A stretch of DNA of 42,477 nt from Synechococcus sp. AG-670-F04. Its GTDB lineage: Bacteria > Cyanobacteriota > Cyanobacteriia > PCC-6307 > Cyanobiaceae. Location of the stretch: assembly GCA_003211515.1 (NCBI GenBank), contig QCSN01000015.1, forward strand, positions 1 to 42,477, given 5' to 3'. Within the stretch, counting starts at the first letter, position 1, and every line of letters starts with the position of its first letter. Positions 8,938-19,854 of this stretch are shown one piece after another. The translations under genes and the position numbers were made by a program. The notes under the pieces are model-generated. The model saw only the letters and a list, made by a program, of their open reading frames with translations. It searched no databases and was not told the origin of the DNA.

Positions 8938-8942
8938 GACGC

Positions 8943-9016
8943 GGCGGGCGTCGCCAAGTGGTTAAGGCAGCGGCTTGTGGCGCCGCTATTCGGGGGTTCG
9001 AATCCCCTCGCTCGCC
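8943..9016 (+). tRNA. tRNA-His (anticodon GTG)
   Basis: The acceptor GCGGGCG pairs with CGCTCGC. The anticodon stem GCGGC/GCCGC closes the loop TTGTGGC (GTG, histidine). The T-arm contains GGTTCGAAT. The extra G-1 required by histidyl-tRNA synthetase is encoded (8943) opposite discriminator C73, which supports the identity. CCA is not encoded. Confidence 0.95.
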
Positions 9017-9020
9017 CTCA

Positions 9021-10107
9021 TCAATCATTGCGCGTCACCGCATCCAGGAGTGTTTCAGCACCCCAGCGGATCGGGTCTGTGCAGGGGAGATTCAGATCCT
9101 CCTGGATGGCCTCAACAGCAATGCGGGCGTTGGTCTCGTCAAGCCTTGCCGTGTTCAGGGCAATGCCTCGTACATGCGGTTGCTCCGGTGCCCCCCGCTG
9201 GACGGGCCCAGCTTGCCAATGCCTCCATCTGCAGGATGAGATCCTTCAGAGGTGGCAGGGGAATCTGAGGCAATCGGTCGATGCTCACCTGCCCGGCACG
9301 ATGCACCAACAGGAGTGCAGATGGCTGACTGCCCCGCAACAACGGCAACGTGGCGCTCGAGCCTGGATGGCAGAGGGAACCCTGCCCCTCAACCAGCACA
9401 ACCCCCTCGGGCGGAAGATCCCTGGAGGCACTCAGAACGGCAGCTTCCACCGCACCCGTGGCGTAATCAACGCGTACGGCATCGAGAGCCACCCCCTCAC
9501 CACTGATCAGGATGCCGGCCTGACCGGTGCCGACGAAGCGGGCAGGCAGGGAACGGCGCTCCGCTGCCGCCAACAGCTCAAGACAGGCACTCATCTTGCC
9601 GACGGCCATATCCGTCCCCACCGCAAGCACCCTGTGACAGTGGAGAGCCGAGGCACGCGCCCGACCCACCTGCAGCTGCTGAGGCTCCTGGCGCAGATCC
9701 CAGATCCAACGATCGGCCCGTCGCGCAGCCTTCAGCTCTGGATCCTCCCCAAGCCGGGTGTGGAGACCACTGGCGAGATGTAAACCTGCTTTCAAAGCTG
9801 CCAGAGCATCTCGCCGCACAGCGTCGGGGAGCATCCCACCCGATGGCGCAAGCCCCACAACGGCTACCTCCGGGCTGAAGGGCAGCGCTTCGGCCAGCTC
9901 AGAGACAACGGGCACATCCCGATCGATGCCAGTGACAGAGACGAGTGGCTGACCAACATGGTCTGGATCAATCACAGCGACAATCGGCCCTGGCCGATGT
10001 CGCAACATGGCTAACCCAGTCTTTCCTGTGAGGCTGGCGAGGCCCCCGTGCTGTAGCAGCACCGCTTTCATCTCCCGAAACCCCTGCGGAGCGTGCATGA
10101 CGGTCAT
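9021..10107 (-). pseudogene. DUF1611 / DgcN-type P-loop protein, frameshifted near its 3' end
   Basis: The main frame (10107 to about 9196) encodes a DUF1611 protein. An N-terminal Rossmann-like domain is followed by the P-loop GTDMAVGKMSACLEL and the GTGQAGILISGEG segment. The family C-terminus (VRGIALNTARLDETNARIA, then DPIRWGAETLLDA) is present but in another frame, down to TGA at 9021-9023. The frames meet at a run of six G (plus-strand C6, 9191-9196), where five would restore one protein of about 360 residues. As read, translation stops at 9139 after a wrong tail. DgcN acetylates D-glutamate and works with the DgcA epimerase, whose relative lies upstream. Confidence 0.8.
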
Positions 10108-10340
10108 GACAACCGAATCGGTTCAAAAGACTGGACGTCGGTGTCCGCCATGGCCATGGAAGATTGCCCACACCGATAGCAATTCAAAGCATCGGTGCAC
10201 GGGGCCATGACTGCCGATCTGCGCATCTGACCTCGTCCTCAGGCGGCAAAAACGTAAACGTCTGGTCCCGGGGTGTCTGGTTTCTGGTTGCTGGTCTGGT
10301 CTGATCCTTACCCCGCAGTTGGACACCATTCGGTGCCAGA

Positions 10341-11444
10341 TCATTCGGTGGTGATTGATTCGATCGTCTCCATCCGAGGCCGAATACCAAGCCCAGGATC
10401 CGGCGAGGGCCGCAACACATCAGCATCCAGGGGTAAACCGATGTAGGGGTCATCCACGAGATTGAGATGACTGTCCAGATCAGGCCAACGGATCAAGGGC
10501 AACAGCTGGGCTGCCGCGCCGTTGAGAAGCCGACTGTCGGAATAACACCCCACCATCAGATCAAGGCCATGACACCGGGCGATCCGCGCCATGAGCAGGG
10601 CCTGGCTCAGGCCACCGGTCTTGAGCAATTTCAGATTCACACCATCAACCACAGGAGCAAGCCGCAGCAGATCCTCCAGATCCCAACAGCTTTCATCCGC
10701 CACCAAGGGCATCGGACAATCCGGCTGGAGCGCCGCAAATCCCTCCCGATCCTTGTCTGGATCAGCATCCGGCGCCAAAGGTTGCTCCAGCAGCACCACC
10801 AGGCTCTGCTGCAGCGAATGCAACATCAGCCGAGCCTGGTCAAGACTCCAGCCCCCATTGGCATCCACCTGCAACTCAATCGATGCACCGAGATCCTGTG
10901 AATGCCGATCGATTGCTTCGGCAACAGCCGCCAGCAGCACTCGGTCGTGATCCAAGCCTTCTGGACTACCGAGTTTCAGCTTCACCCGCGATGCTGGGAG
11001 GAGTTCCCACCAGCGGTTGAGTCGATCCAGCACGGCAGAGACCGGGCCCAAACCAAGGGTGACGCTGGTGGCCACGCCGTGCTCCCCATCCAGCCCCCAG
11101 ATCCGCCAGAGCGGATGCCCCAGCCACTGCCCATACCAATCCCAGAGAGCCAGGTCCACCGCACAGCGGGCAGGCGGAGTCAAGGACTCCAACAACGACT
11201 CGAAATCCTGGGGTCTGCAGGGGTCAAGACCAGTGAGACGGTCGAGCGAATCACGCAATTCCCGAGTCACCGCATTTGTGGAATAGGCGCGATGGCCTGT
11301 TTCAAAGCCACCGGTTTCGCCACGTCCTGTGATCCCGAGGTGCTGAAGACTGAGTTCCAGCCGCACCACCGACGCCGTTATTCCCCGACTAATGGCAAGG
11401 GGAACTGCCTTGGTGAGGTTGAACTGCCGCAGCCTCCACCCCAT
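10341..11444 (-). CDS. Enolase-superfamily dipeptide epimerase (L-Ala-D/L-Glu epimerase / DgcA-like)
   Basis: 367 residues from the ATG at 11444; a TTG sits one codon earlier. The muconate-lactonizing/epimerase catalytic set is visible: VKLKLG (Lys-x-Lys base), VDANGG, LEQPL and ADES (three metal ligands), and LKLLKTGG (second catalytic lysine). These enzymes racemise the glutamate of Ala-Glu dipeptides from murein or, in DgcA, N-acetyl-D-glutamate. The neighbouring DUF1611 gene favours recycling of D-glutamate. A 233-base gap separates the two genes, with no convincing ORF in it. Confidence 0.85.
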   Translation of the reverse strand: MGWRLRQFNLTKAVPLAISRGITASVVRLELSLQHLGITGRGETGGFETGHRAYSTNAVTRELRDSLDRLTGLDPCRPQDFESLLESLTPPARCAVDLALWDWYGQWLGHPLWRIWGLDGEHGVATSVTLGLGPVSAVLDRLNRWWELLPASRVKLKLGSPEGLDHDRVLLAAVAEAIDRHSQDLGASIELQVDANGGWSLDQARLMLHSLQQSLVVLLEQPLAPDADPDKDREGFAALQPDCPMPLVADESCWDLEDLLRLAPVVDGVNLKLLKTGGLSQALLMARIARCHGLDLMVGCYSDSRLLNGAAAQLLPLIRWPDLDSHLNLVDDPYIGLPLDADVLRPSPDPGLGIRPRMETIESITTE

Positions 11445-11516
11445 CAATCATCAGCTCCGATGACCAAACTGACACAACAACGCTGCCGGTGACATGACAC
11501 CACCGTCGATCAGACT

Positions 11517-12935
11517 GTGAAGGCTTCGGACAACACTTTGGTCGTCTCCGTCTCACCCGCAACGGTTCCCGTCTCCGCCACCGAACGGGGCAGTTACTGG
11601 ATCACAACCTTCGGTTGCCAGATGAACAAGGCCGACTCCGAACGCATGGCCGGAATCCTCGAAGCGATGGGTTACCAGGAAGCCAGTGCCGAACTCGAAG
11701 CGGATCTGGTCCTGTACAACACCTGCACCATTCGGGACAACGCAGAGCAAAAGGTTTACAGCTATCTCGGTCGCCAGGCGCAGCGCAAACGCCGCAACCC
11801 AAATCTCACGCTGGTGGTGGCCGGATGCGTGGCACAGCAGGAAGGCGAGTCCTTGCTCCGCCGCGTGCCCGAACTGGATCTGGTGATGGGCCCACAACAT
11901 GCCAACCGGCTTGAAACCCTCTTGCAGCAAGTGGACAGCGGCCAACAGGTGGTTGCCACTGAGGACCATCACATCCTTGAAGACATCACCACGGCACGCC
12001 GAGACAGCAGCATCTGCGGCTGGGTGAATGTGATCTACGGCTGCAACGAACGCTGCACCTATTGCGTTGTTCCCTCCGTTCGGGGCAAAGAACAGTCCAG
12101 GCTGCCGGAGGCGATCAAGCTGGAGATGGAGGGTCTGGCTGCTCAGGGGTATCGGGAGATCACCCTCTTGGGGCAGAACATCGACGCCTATGGAAGAGAT
12201 CTGCCTGGCATCACACCAGAAGGGCGGCGCCAGAACACCCTCACCGATCTGCTGCACCACGTCCACGACGTGGAGGGCATTGAACGGATCCGCTTCGCGA
12301 CAAGCCATCCGCGCTACTTCACGAAGCGCCTGATCGACGCCTGCGCCGACCTACCCAAACTCTGCGAGCACTTCCACATCCCCTTTCAGAGTGGTGACAA
12401 CGACGTGCTCCAGGCCATGGCCCGCGGCTACACCGTGGAGCGGTACCGGCGGATCATCGACCACATTCGTGATCGCATGCCCGATGCCTCGCTGAGTGCG
12501 GATGTGATCGTTGCCTTCCCTGGAGAAACCGACGCCCAGTACCGGCGAACCCTGGATCTGATCGAAGAAATTGGCTTCGATCAAGTGAACACCGCCGCCT
12601 ATTCGCCCCGCCCCAACACTCCTGCAGCCGACTGGGACAATCAGCTGCCTGAAGCGGTGAAGGTGGAGCGACTGCGGGGGATTAACGCTCTTGTTGAGCG
12701 CTGCGCTCGACAGCGCAACACCCGCTACGCCGGTCGTATCGAAGAGGTTCTGGCCGAGGCTGGGAATCCCAAGGACCCATCCCAGCTGATGGGGCGCACC
12801 CGCACCAACCGCCTGACCTTCTTCTCTGCCAAAGGAGCAGATGGAACGCACTACAAACCAGGGGATCTGGTGCAGGTGCGGATTGAGGCTGTCCGCTCGT
12901 TCTCACTGAGCGGCACCCCCCTCCCCTGCCGGTAG
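11517..12935 (+). CDS. miaB: tRNA-2-methylthio-N6-dimethylallyladenosine synthase MiaB
   Basis: A radical SAM methylthiotransferase that modifies A37 of tRNAs reading UNN codons. Domain order: UPF0004 domain ([35 protein letters not shown]) with three cluster cysteines; radical SAM core with [17 protein letters not shown] (CxxxCxxC); and a C-terminal TRAM domain ending in [12 protein letters not shown]. At 472 residues it is full length. The start is GTG at 11517, and the first 20 residues are poorly conserved in character, so a later start is possible. Confidence 0.95.
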   Translation: MKASDNTLVVSVSPATVPVSATERGSYWITTFGCQMNKADSERMAGILEAMGYQEASAELEADLVLYNTCTIRDNAEQKVYSYLGRQAQRKRRNPNLTLVVAGCVAQQEGESLLRRVPELDLVMGPQHANRLETLLQQVDSGQQVVATEDHHILEDITTARRDSSICGWVNVIYGCNERCTYCVVPSVRGKEQSRLPEAIKLEMEGLAAQGYREITLLGQNIDAYGRDLPGITPEGRRQNTLTDLLHHVHDVEGIERIRFATSHPRYFTKRLIDACADLPKLCEHFHIPFQSGDNDVLQAMARGYTVERYRRIIDHIRDRMPDASLSADVIVAFPGETDAQYRRTLDLIEEIGFDQVNTAAYSPRPNTPAADWDNQLPEAVKVERLRGINALVERCARQRNTRYAGRIEEVLAEAGNPKDPSQLMGRTRTNRLTFFSAKGADGTHYKPGDLVQVRIEAVRSFSLSGTPLPCR

Positions 12936-12980
12936 ATGCACTGATACGTTTGGCGCGCTTTGCAGACCGGGCGCGCGCCG

Positions 12981-14042
12981 ATGACTTCCACTCCCACCCA
13001 CGTCGGCCTGGTGTTTGGGGGGAAATCGGGAGAACACGCGGTTTCAATCCGATCGGCCACGACAGTTTTAAAAGGCCTGAGCAGCGGCGAAAATCAGCAC
13101 CGTTATCAGGTCACGCCGATCTACATCGATCGGATGGGTCGCTGGTGGGGTCGGTCCATTGCCGAAATGGTTCTAAAGGAGGGTCAGCCACCCAAAGAGA
13201 CCGACTTCCCCACGCCTCTCCCCGACGCAGGATTCCGCGGTCTTCCTGATGAAGCAGCTGAGGTCACGGTCTGGTATCCGGTGCTTCACGGACCGAACGG
13301 TGAGGACGGAACGGTTCAAGGGTTGTTCCGTCTGATGGGGAAGCCGTTCGTCGGAGCTGATGTGCTGGGATCGGCCGTCGGCATGGACAAGCAAGCCATG
13401 AAGGCGGCCTTTGCAGCTGCCAACCTGCCTCAGGTGCCATATGTCTGCGTGCAGGCATCGGACCTTGATGCCGAGACGGATCGCAACACACTTGTGAATC
13501 GGATCGAAGGCGAACTGGGCTATCCATGCTTTGTCAAACCGGCCAATCTGGGTTCATCCGTTGGGATCAGCAAAGTCCGCACAAGGGTGGAACTGGAGGA
13601 CGGCTTGCGCCAAGCGGCTGCACTCGATCCGAGACTGGTGGTCGAACAGGGGGTGCAGGCCAGGGAGCTGGAGTGTGCAGTCCTCGGCAAGGCGAGATTG
13701 CGTGCATCCGTGGTCGGTGAAATCCGTTTTGATGCCGACTGGTACGACTACGACACGAAGTACACAGCAGGTTGCAGCTCAACCCTGATCCCTGCGCCGT
13801 TACCGGAGGCCATCAGCGAACGGATCCGCACGCTCTCCCTGCTGGCCTGCGCCGCTGTCGGCGTGCGCGGCATGGCGCGCGTTGATTTTTTCTACGACCA
13901 AATCGCCGATCAGCTCTGGCTGAATGAGATCAACACGCTGCCGGGCTTCACTGCACAGAGCATGTATCCAATGCTCTGGAAATCCAGTGGGTTAACTCTC
14001 GAACAGCTTGTGCACGAACTCGTTACATCCGCTGGAGAATGA
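12981..14042 (+). CDS. ddl: D-alanine--D-alanine ligase Ddl
   Basis: Joins two D-alanines with ATP for peptidoglycan precursors. 353 residues from ATG 12981; an in-frame TTG seven codons earlier is less likely. It has an ATP-grasp fold with [16 protein letters not shown] at the N-terminus, [26 protein letters not shown] in the ATP site, and [10 protein letters not shown] at the C-terminus with metal-binding Glu and Asn. It heads a division and wall cluster with ftsQ and ftsZ. Confidence 0.95.
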   Translation: MTSTPTHVGLVFGGKSGEHAVSIRSATTVLKGLSSGENQHRYQVTPIYIDRMGRWWGRSIAEMVLKEGQPPKETDFPTPLPDAGFRGLPDEAAEVTVWYPVLHGPNGEDGTVQGLFRLMGKPFVGADVLGSAVGMDKQAMKAAFAAANLPQVPYVCVQASDLDAETDRNTLVNRIEGELGYPCFVKPANLGSSVGISKVRTRVELEDGLRQAAALDPRLVVEQGVQARELECAVLGKARLRASVVGEIRFDADWYDYDTKYTAGCSSTLIPAPLPEAISERIRTLSLLACAAVGVRGMARVDFFYDQIADQLWLNEINTLPGFTAQSMYPMLWKSSGLTLEQLVHELVTSAGE

Positions 14043-14073
14043 ACTATCGAAACGCCTTCACACCGCCTGATTT

Positions 14074-14484
14074 ATGAGCCAAGGCTTGCTCTGGTTACCG
14101 CTTCTGCTGGCCTTCGTTCTGCTTGCTTCTCTTGGCTGGCTTGAGCGACGCCGTCAGAACCTCTTCCGCAGCTGGGCAGAGAACTCGGAACTCGCCAAGC
14201 TCGATGGGTCCGGCGCGGCCCTGCTCAAGGAGGGCGAACTGATCTGGAGCCGTTTTGAAGCAGGACGATTTCAGGACCAGGGCAGTTTTGATATCTGCAG
14301 CCTGGAACTGGTCGAGCTGATGGCACTTTCCTCGGGCGATGCTCCCCTCACCGATGAATCCCAAGGGCGCTGTCGCCTTCGGCTCATCGGCAAAGGCAGG
14401 CAGATGGATGTTCCCTTTGCAGATGCCGACCGAGCCCGACGCTGGGGCGATCAATTGATGTCCCGTGCCAGGTGCGACCTGTGA
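14074..14484 (+). CDS. Small membrane-anchored protein between ddl and ftsQ
   Basis: 136 residues. One N-terminal transmembrane helix (residues 5-23, LLWLPLLLAFVLLASLGWL) is followed by a soluble domain with SDFDIC-like and DVPFADADRARRWGDQL segments. I recognise no named family. Its place between ddl and ftsQ, 31 bases after ddl and overlapping the ftsQ GTG start by 4 bases (GTGA), suggests a role linked to envelope or division, which is inference from position only. Confidence 0.75.
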   Translation: MSQGLLWLPLLLAFVLLASLGWLERRRQNLFRSWAENSELAKLDGSGAALLKEGELIWSRFEAGRFQDQGSFDICSLELVELMALSSGDAPLTDESQGRCRLRLIGKGRQMDVPFADADRARRWGDQLMSRARCDL

Positions 14485-15353
14485 AATCGGACACGCCAGC
14501 AAGGCGGCCCCGCGGAACGGTCAAACTTTCGCCGCAGCTCGAGCGGCGGCGCGCGATCCGAAAGGAGAAGAGGCATGAATTCCTGGTGCAGGTCTGGCGT
14601 TTGTTCGCGCTTGTGTTCTGCAGTACAGCGCTGGGTTGGCTGCTGCTCCGCCATGGATGGACCCTGGCGGGAAGCAGGCAGATCGACGTCGCCGGTGACA
14701 CGGGGATCAGTCCTGAACTCGTGGCAAAGGTGGCAAAGATCCGTTTTCCGCAACCCTTGCTCAATCTCAGTCCCACCGAGCTGGAAGATCGGATTCTCCG
14801 CAATCTCCCCGTCAGCGCGGTGAGAGTGGAACGCTGGGCTTTTCCGGCCCGCCTTCAGGTCGAGCTGATCGGTCAGTTGCCCGTCGCCCATGCCACCCGA
14901 CAACGCAACACGCGCTGGGAGAAAGGAATGGTCGATGACCGCGGGCAGTGGATTCAACCCAATCCAGACGCACCCAACCGCGTTCCCTCTAGTGGCATCA
15001 CCGTGGAGGGTTGGACCTTAAACAGCCGAGACACCATTGCCGAACTTCTCAGCCGCCGCAATGCATTTGGAGACAACCTGAAAACGATTTTTCTCCATCC
15101 GGACGGTGCGATCAGTCTGGACACCAACCACCTCGGCTGGATCAACCTCGGCAGTGACATCGATCAGCTTCAGGACCAGATCGCAGCGATTGATCAGCTC
15201 AGCAAAACCATGCCCAAACACTTGATCAGCAAAGGAAAAGCAACAATCGACCTGAGTAACCCTGCCCGTCCTGAATTGGAATTGCCCGTCAAACCTGCCC
15301 CTAAAGGCCAGCAGGCAGGAATCCCTGACCGAATGTTGCGAAACCGTGATTGA
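14481..15353 (+). CDS. ftsQ: Cell-division protein FtsQ (POTRA domain)
   Basis: 290 residues from the GTG at 14481, which overlaps the previous stop; another GTG lies at 14472. Domain order fits FtsQ: basic cytoplasmic tail ([21 protein letters not shown]), one transmembrane helix at about 43-60, then a POTRA domain beginning at residue 65 ([16 protein letters not shown]) and a beta domain. It links early and late divisome proteins in the periplasm. Sequence conservation is low, as usual for this protein, and the neighbour ftsZ supports the call. Confidence 0.85.
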   Translation: MKSDTPARRPRGTVKLSPQLERRRAIRKEKRHEFLVQVWRLFALVFCSTALGWLLLRHGWTLAGSRQIDVAGDTGISPELVAKVAKIRFPQPLLNLSPTELEDRILRNLPVSAVRVERWAFPARLQVELIGQLPVAHATRQRNTRWEKGMVDDRGQWIQPNPDAPNRVPSSGITVEGWTLNSRDTIAELLSRRNAFGDNLKTIFLHPDGAISLDTNHLGWINLGSDIDQLQDQIAAIDQLSKTMPKHLISKGKATIDLSNPARPELELPVKPAPKGQQAGIPDRMLRNRD

Positions 15354-15400
15354 GGGATGAATGTAATCGCACCAAGAAGATTCCTGTCTTGAGGGACATA

Positions 15401-16552
15401 ATGCAGCCACAGCACAACGGCTCGGCCTCAACGATGGAAATGGTGCCAACGTCCATGGAGGCCTCCGGAATCCAATTGAGCCAGTCGGCGCGGATTGAGG
15501 TGATCGGCGTCGGTGGCGGAGGAAGCAATGCGGTGAACCGCATGATCATGAGCGATTTAGAAGGTGTGGCCTATCGGGTCCTCAACACCGATGCTCAAGC
15601 TCTGATCCAGTCCCAAGCAGACCATCGACTGCAGCTTGGTCAGACGTTGACGCGGGGACTCGGCGCCGGAGGGAATCCAACCATCGGTCAAAAGGCGGCC
15701 GAGGAATCACGCACGGATCTGCATGAGTCTCTCCAGGGTGCCGATTTAGTGTTTATTGCCGCTGGCATGGGTGGTGGCACCGGGACGGGAGCAGCCCCTG
15801 TGGTGGCTGAGGTCGCCCGCGAAGTGGGCGCGCTCACTGTCGGCATTGTCACCAAGCCCTTCAGCTTCGAGGGCCGTCGACGCATGCGTCAGGCCGATGA
15901 AGGGATTTCCAGGCTTGCTGATCACGTTGACACTCTGATCGTCATCCCGAACGATCGGCTCAAGGACGCCATCTCTGGAGCTCCCCTGCAGGAGGCCTTC
16001 CGCAGTGCCGACGACGTGCTGCGAATGGGCGTGAAAGGGATCAGTGACATCATCACCTGCCCAGGTCTGGTAAATGTCGACTTTGCTGATGTCCGCTCAG
16101 TGATGACTGAAGCGGGAACGGCCCTGCTGGGAATTGGCATCGGATCGGGTCGTTCGCGTGCTGTGGAGGCAGCTCAGGCCGCGATCAGCAGCCCGCTGCT
16201 AGAAGCCGAGCGAATCGATGGAGCGAAGGGCTGTGTGATCAACATCAGCGGAGGCAAGGACATGACACTCGAAGACATGACCACAGCCTCCGAGGTCATC
16301 TACGACGTGGTCGACCCGGAAGCCAACATCATTGTTGGTGCCGTTGTCGATGAGGCTCTCGAGGGTGAGATTCACGTGACTGTGATCGCCACCGGATTCG
16401 AGAATGGCCAGCAGTACCGCAGTGAGCGCAGCGTCTCTCGGCCGGCAGCCTCACCGACGGCCGCCGATCCCCAGCGACTTGTCAACGAAAACGGTGCAAA
16501 AATTCCCGAATTCCTCCGCCAGCGACAGCAGCAAGCAAACAACGAGAGCTGA
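15401..16552 (+). CDS. ftsZ: Cell-division GTPase FtsZ
   Basis: The tubulin-like protein that forms the division ring. 383 residues from ATG 15401. The open frame reaches back to a TTG at 15350, but those codons overlap the ftsQ end and do not look conserved. Visible motifs are [15 protein letters not shown], the tubulin signature [20 protein letters not shown], and the T7 loop [11 protein letters not shown]. The tail ends [15 protein letters not shown], where KIPEFLR corresponds to the conserved C-terminal core peptide that binds partners. Confidence 0.97.
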   Translation: MQPQHNGSASTMEMVPTSMEASGIQLSQSARIEVIGVGGGGSNAVNRMIMSDLEGVAYRVLNTDAQALIQSQADHRLQLGQTLTRGLGAGGNPTIGQKAAEESRTDLHESLQGADLVFIAAGMGGGTGTGAAPVVAEVAREVGALTVGIVTKPFSFEGRRRMRQADEGISRLADHVDTLIVIPNDRLKDAISGAPLQEAFRSADDVLRMGVKGISDIITCPGLVNVDFADVRSVMTEAGTALLGIGIGSGRSRAVEAAQAAISSPLLEAERIDGAKGCVINISGGKDMTLEDMTTASEVIYDVVDPEANIIVGAVVDEALEGEIHVTVIATGFENGQQYRSERSVSRPAASPTAADPQRLVNENGAKIPEFLRQRQQQANNES

Positions 16553-16569
16553 TCGGGATCAATCCTTGT

Positions 16570-16664
16570 GGTGACCCGGATTCCACGCCTGCCCTGAGCA
16601 TCCCGTGTGGCTGCTACCTTCCGGTCCTGACCAGATTTGGGCGTCCGAGCCGCATGGGTCCGAG
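16570..16664 (-). ncRNA. ffs: Signal recognition particle RNA (4.5S-type)
   Basis: The minus strand contains the diagnostic SRP domain IV apical loop, GGTCAGGACCGGAAGG followed by TAGCAGCC (GGAA tetraloop and asymmetric loop). Flanking sequences pair into the long stem: GACCC near 16660 with GGGTC near 16573, and GACGCCC with GGGCAGGCGT. Size is about 95 bases. The ends are estimated from the outer pairs. It lies between ftsZ and panB, on the opposite strand from both. Confidence 0.9.
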
Positions 16665-16709
16665 TCGGTCGGATGCTAGCAATGAGCCCACCTGGGCTTC
16701 GGACAGCCG

Positions 16710-17522
16710 ATGCGCCCCGCCGATCTGATCCGGTTCAAGCAGACCGGGCAATCCATCACCATGCTCACAGCCTGGGACAGCTTGTCAGCGGCATGGGTTC
16801 AAGCTGCAGGTGCTGATGCCGTTCTCGTTGGTGATTCCCTCGCCATGGTGGCCCTCGGCCATGCCACGACGCTTCCGATCAGCCTCGATGGGATGCTGCA
16901 CCACACACAAGCCGTATCGCGCGGGTTTCAGGGCATGCCATCGCGTCAGCCGCTGCTGATCTGCGACCTGCCGTTTCTGAGCTATCAGTGCGGCGAAGAT
17001 CTCGCCGTTGCAGCGGCGGGTCGCCTCCTGAAGGAATCCAGTGCTGCCGCCGTGAAGCTGGAAGGCGCAGAACCCGAAATCGTGGCGGTGATTGATCGAC
17101 TGGTGCGCATGGGGATTCCGGTGATGGGGCATCTGGGTCTGACGCCTCAGGCGGTCCATCGCTTCGGTTACCGACGTCAGGCGCAAGATCGTCCCAGCCA
17201 GGAACGTCTGTTGCGCAAAGGCCTGGAACTGGAACAGGCCGGGTGTTTCGCTGTGGTTCTTGAACATGTCCCAGCCGAGCTGTCTGGGGAATTACGCCGG
17301 ACGCTGAACATTCCTGTGATCGGGATCGGCGCCGGTGATGATTGTGATGGCCAAGTGCGCGTCACGGCTGATCTGCTGGGCCTCACCCCTCAGCAGCCAC
17401 CCTTCAGTCCTGCGCTGGTAGCAGGCCATCGCATTTTTTCCGATGCTCTGAAGACGTGGGTGACCCAGCAGAAATCAGTTCCTCCCACCAGAGAAGAACT
17501 TCGACAAGAACCTGATTGCTAA
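16710..17522 (+). CDS. panB: 3-methyl-2-oxobutanoate hydroxymethyltransferase PanB
   Basis: First step of pantothenate synthesis, adding a hydroxymethyl group from methylene-THF to ketoisovalerate. 270 residues, normal length. It shows a TIM-barrel with [25 protein letters not shown] (metal-binding Asp), [26 protein letters not shown]-like sequence, and [13 protein letters not shown]. The 3' end overlaps the convergent hemW coding end by 119 bases. Confidence 0.95.
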   Translation: MRPADLIRFKQTGQSITMLTAWDSLSAAWVQAAGADAVLVGDSLAMVALGHATTLPISLDGMLHHTQAVSRGFQGMPSRQPLLICDLPFLSYQCGEDLAVAAAGRLLKESSAAAVKLEGAEPEIVAVIDRLVRMGIPVMGHLGLTPQAVHRFGYRRQAQDRPSQERLLRKGLELEQAGCFAVVLEHVPAELSGELRRTLNIPVIGIGAGDDCDGQVRVTADLLGLTPQQPPFSPALVAGHRIFSDALKTWVTQQKSVPPTREELRQEPDC

Positions 17523-18654
17523 GAGCCATGCCCTGCGGATCCGATAGGCACCATCGACCGGCTTCCAGGTTCAACAGTCCGCGGCGACGAAATGGTTGCC
17601 AGCGTTTCAGCAACCCCTCCTGATCAGGACACTCCAGGGCCTGGAGATCAACCCCTTCGCGGCGCCGCAATCCGACCAGGAGAAGATCATCCAGCGGCAG
17701 AGGCCGTGGGGAAGCTTTGTTGTCCTCAGGCGCCTGCGAGTCAAGCCAGGAGCGATAGCCCTCTCGGGTCCGCGGCCTGGCCAGTCGTTCGCCCCATGGA
17801 GCCCCCGTGGCTCCCATCCCGAACCCCCACCAGGCGGCACCACTCCAGTACACGCGGTTATGGCGGGAAGCATGCCCAGGCTTGGCATGGTTGGAAATCT
17901 CATATCGCCTGTATCCCCCTTCAGCCAACTGTCTGCTGGTGTGAGCCATCAACTGCACCGCGAGGTCATCCTCCGGGAGCTGGAGCATCCCCTGCCTCTG
18001 CTGTTTGGCAAAAACAGTTCCGGGTTCAATCGAGAGGTCGTAGATCGACAAATGAGGGGCCCGACTGGCCATGGCTTGGGCAAGCTGATCCTGCCAATCA
18101 TCGAGCGATTGATCCGGCAGGTTCTGAATCAGATCAAGACTCCAGGAACACAGGTCGCCGGAACACCACAGTTCATCCAGCCAAGCGCAGGCCTCAATCA
18201 GATCACGGCCCTGGTGGCGACGCCCCAACTGCGCCAGAACAGCATCATCAAAACTCTGGCCGCCCAGGCTGATCCGGTTGACGCCAGCCTCAAGCACCGC
18301 AAGGAGCTTGCCTTGATCAAAGCTGGCCGGGTCCATCTCCATGGTGACTTCAGCACCCTGCTGGATGCCGAAACGACTCCGCAGCGCTTCAAGAAGCGCT
18401 GCGATCTGTGATGCCGAAAGCAACGATGGTGTGCCGCCTCCGATGTAGATCGTCGACAGGGGAGGGCCCGCTGCTGCTGAGCTGATCTCACGGTGCAGAA
18501 GGCCGAGGTAGTCGCGGATCGATGCAGAGCCTGGCCCAGCATCGGCACGGGCACGATCTCCGAGCGGAACCACCGCGAAATCGCAGTAGTGACAACGCCG
18601 ATGGCAGAAGGGAATATGGAGATAGGCGCTGCGCGGTGGTGAGGGATAGGGCAT
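17404..18654 (-). CDS. hemW: HemW-type radical SAM protein (HemN-like)
   Basis: 416 residues from the ATG at 18654 (sequence [16 protein letters not shown]). The open frame extends 36 codons upstream but overlaps the divergent gene and is unlikely to be used. [14 protein letters not shown] gives the CxxxCxxC radical SAM cluster site, [10 protein letters not shown] follows, and a HemN C-terminal domain ends the protein. HemW proteins bind heme and act as heme chaperones rather than as coproporphyrinogen oxidases. True HemN usually has a longer N-terminal part. The last 40 codons overlap panB. Confidence 0.9.
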   Translation of the reverse strand: MPYPSPPRSAYLHIPFCHRRCHYCDFAVVPLGDRARADAGPGSASIRDYLGLLHREISSAAAGPPLSTIYIGGGTPSLLSASQIAALLEALRSRFGIQQGAEVTMEMDPASFDQGKLLAVLEAGVNRISLGGQSFDDAVLAQLGRRHQGRDLIEACAWLDELWCSGDLCSWSLDLIQNLPDQSLDDWQDQLAQAMASRAPHLSIYDLSIEPGTVFAKQQRQGMLQLPEDDLAVQLMAHTSRQLAEGGYRRYEISNHAKPGHASRHNRVYWSGAAWWGFGMGATGAPWGERLARPRTREGYRSWLDSQAPEDNKASPRPLPLDDLLLVGLRRREGVDLQALECPDQEGLLKRWQPFRRRGLLNLEAGRWCLSDPQGMALSNQVLVEVLLWWEELISAGSPTSSEHRKKCDGLLPAQD

Positions 18655-18693
18655 GCTGCTCAGACTGTGCTTGATCTGCCTCGTCCGGACCCC

Positions 18694-19827
18694 ATGGTGG
18701 ATCTCCTCATCCTCGTGCTGTTCATGGCCTCCGGTTCGGCGGCTGGATGGATGGGTGTGCACCTGCTCCCGGCGGAACTCATCGATGAGACCACCAATGC
18801 TGAGGGTGTGCGCTGGGTCCTGACCGGATTCGGAACTTTCTTCGGACTCATTGCTGGCCTCGTCTTCCAGCGCCTGCGGGAAGGTCTGATGCGTCAGGTG
18901 CGCACCATGCCCACCGACCTGCTGATCAGTCGGGCTGTGGGGCTCATCCTTGGCCTGCTGGTGGCCAACCTGCTGCTGGCACCAGTGCTGCTGCTGCCTC
19001 TCCCCGGCGGTGTTGTTCTAGCGAAACCCCTGATTGCCGTTCTGAGCAACGTGTTCTTCGGGGTGCTGGGCACAAACCTGGCGGAAGTGCATGGCCGAAC
19101 GCTTCTGCGGCTGTTCAATCCCAGCAGCACTGAAGCGCTTCTCGTGGCAGATGGAGTGCTGACACCGGCAACAGCCAAGATCCTCGATACGAGCGTGATC
19201 ATCGATGGGCGCATCCGCGGCATGCTCGCCTGCGGTTTGCTCGAAGGGAAAGTGATCGTGGCTCAGACCGTGATCGACGAGATGCAGCAACTAGCCGATT
19301 CAAGCAATGTCGAGAAACGAGCCAAAGGGAGACGCGGCCTGAAATTGCTCAAAGATCTTCGCGAGACCTACGGCAGACGCCTGGTGATCAACAGCACCCG
19401 GTATGACGGTGCCGGCACCGATGATCGGCTCCTACAGCTCACCTCGGATACCGGCGGAACTCTGGTCACTGCCGACTTCAATCTCGCTCAAGTGGCTGAA
19501 GTGAAAGAGCTGAACGTGATGAATTTGAGCGAACTAGTGATTGCTCTGCGTCCAGAGGTGCAACCGGGAGATGAACTCAACCTGAAAATCGTCAGGGAGG
19601 GCAAGGAAGAAAGCCAGGGGGTCGGATACCTCGAAGACGGAACGATGGTTGTGGTCAACGAGGCCAAGTCGCTGATCGGACAGCGCCATCCAGTCGTGGT
19701 CACCGGAGCGCTGCAAACCCCTACAGGGCGCATGGTGTTTGCCCGCCTGGAAAAAGACAAGGTACGCAGCAAATCAACTGGACGCTCCTCAAAATCAACG
19801 GAGCGCCGAGCTGCTGACCACCGCTAG
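18694..19827 (+). CDS. Membrane PIN/TRAM domain protein (YacL family)
   Basis: 377 residues from ATG 18694. An upstream GTG at 18667 would add nine codons. Four hydrophobic segments occupy residues 1-130. Next is a PIN domain with ILDTSVIIDGR, VIDEMQQLAD and GGTLVTADFNLAQVA (the acidic nuclease residues are present), then a TRAM domain (DGTMVVVNEAKSLIGQ). The tail is basic. YacL-family proteins are widespread in cyanobacteria and Firmicutes. The PIN fold suggests ribonuclease action, but no cellular role is established from this sequence. Confidence 0.88.
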   Translation: MVDLLILVLFMASGSAAGWMGVHLLPAELIDETTNAEGVRWVLTGFGTFFGLIAGLVFQRLREGLMRQVRTMPTDLLISRAVGLILGLLVANLLLAPVLLLPLPGGVVLAKPLIAVLSNVFFGVLGTNLAEVHGRTLLRLFNPSSTEALLVADGVLTPATAKILDTSVIIDGRIRGMLACGLLEGKVIVAQTVIDEMQQLADSSNVEKRAKGRRGLKLLKDLRETYGRRLVINSTRYDGAGTDDRLLQLTSDTGGTLVTADFNLAQVAEVKELNVMNLSELVIALRPEVQPGDELNLKIVREGKEESQGVGYLEDGTMVVVNEAKSLIGQRHPVVVTGALQTPTGRMVFARLEKDKVRSKSTGRSSKSTERRAADHR

Positions 19828-19854
19828 GCTCCCCCCAACAAATTCCAGCGCAGA

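Noticed and set aside
10123-10344. 73-codon minus ORF between the epimerase and DUF1611 genes
   Set aside because: Arg- and Pro-rich shadow-like sequence in a GT-rich gap, with no domain.
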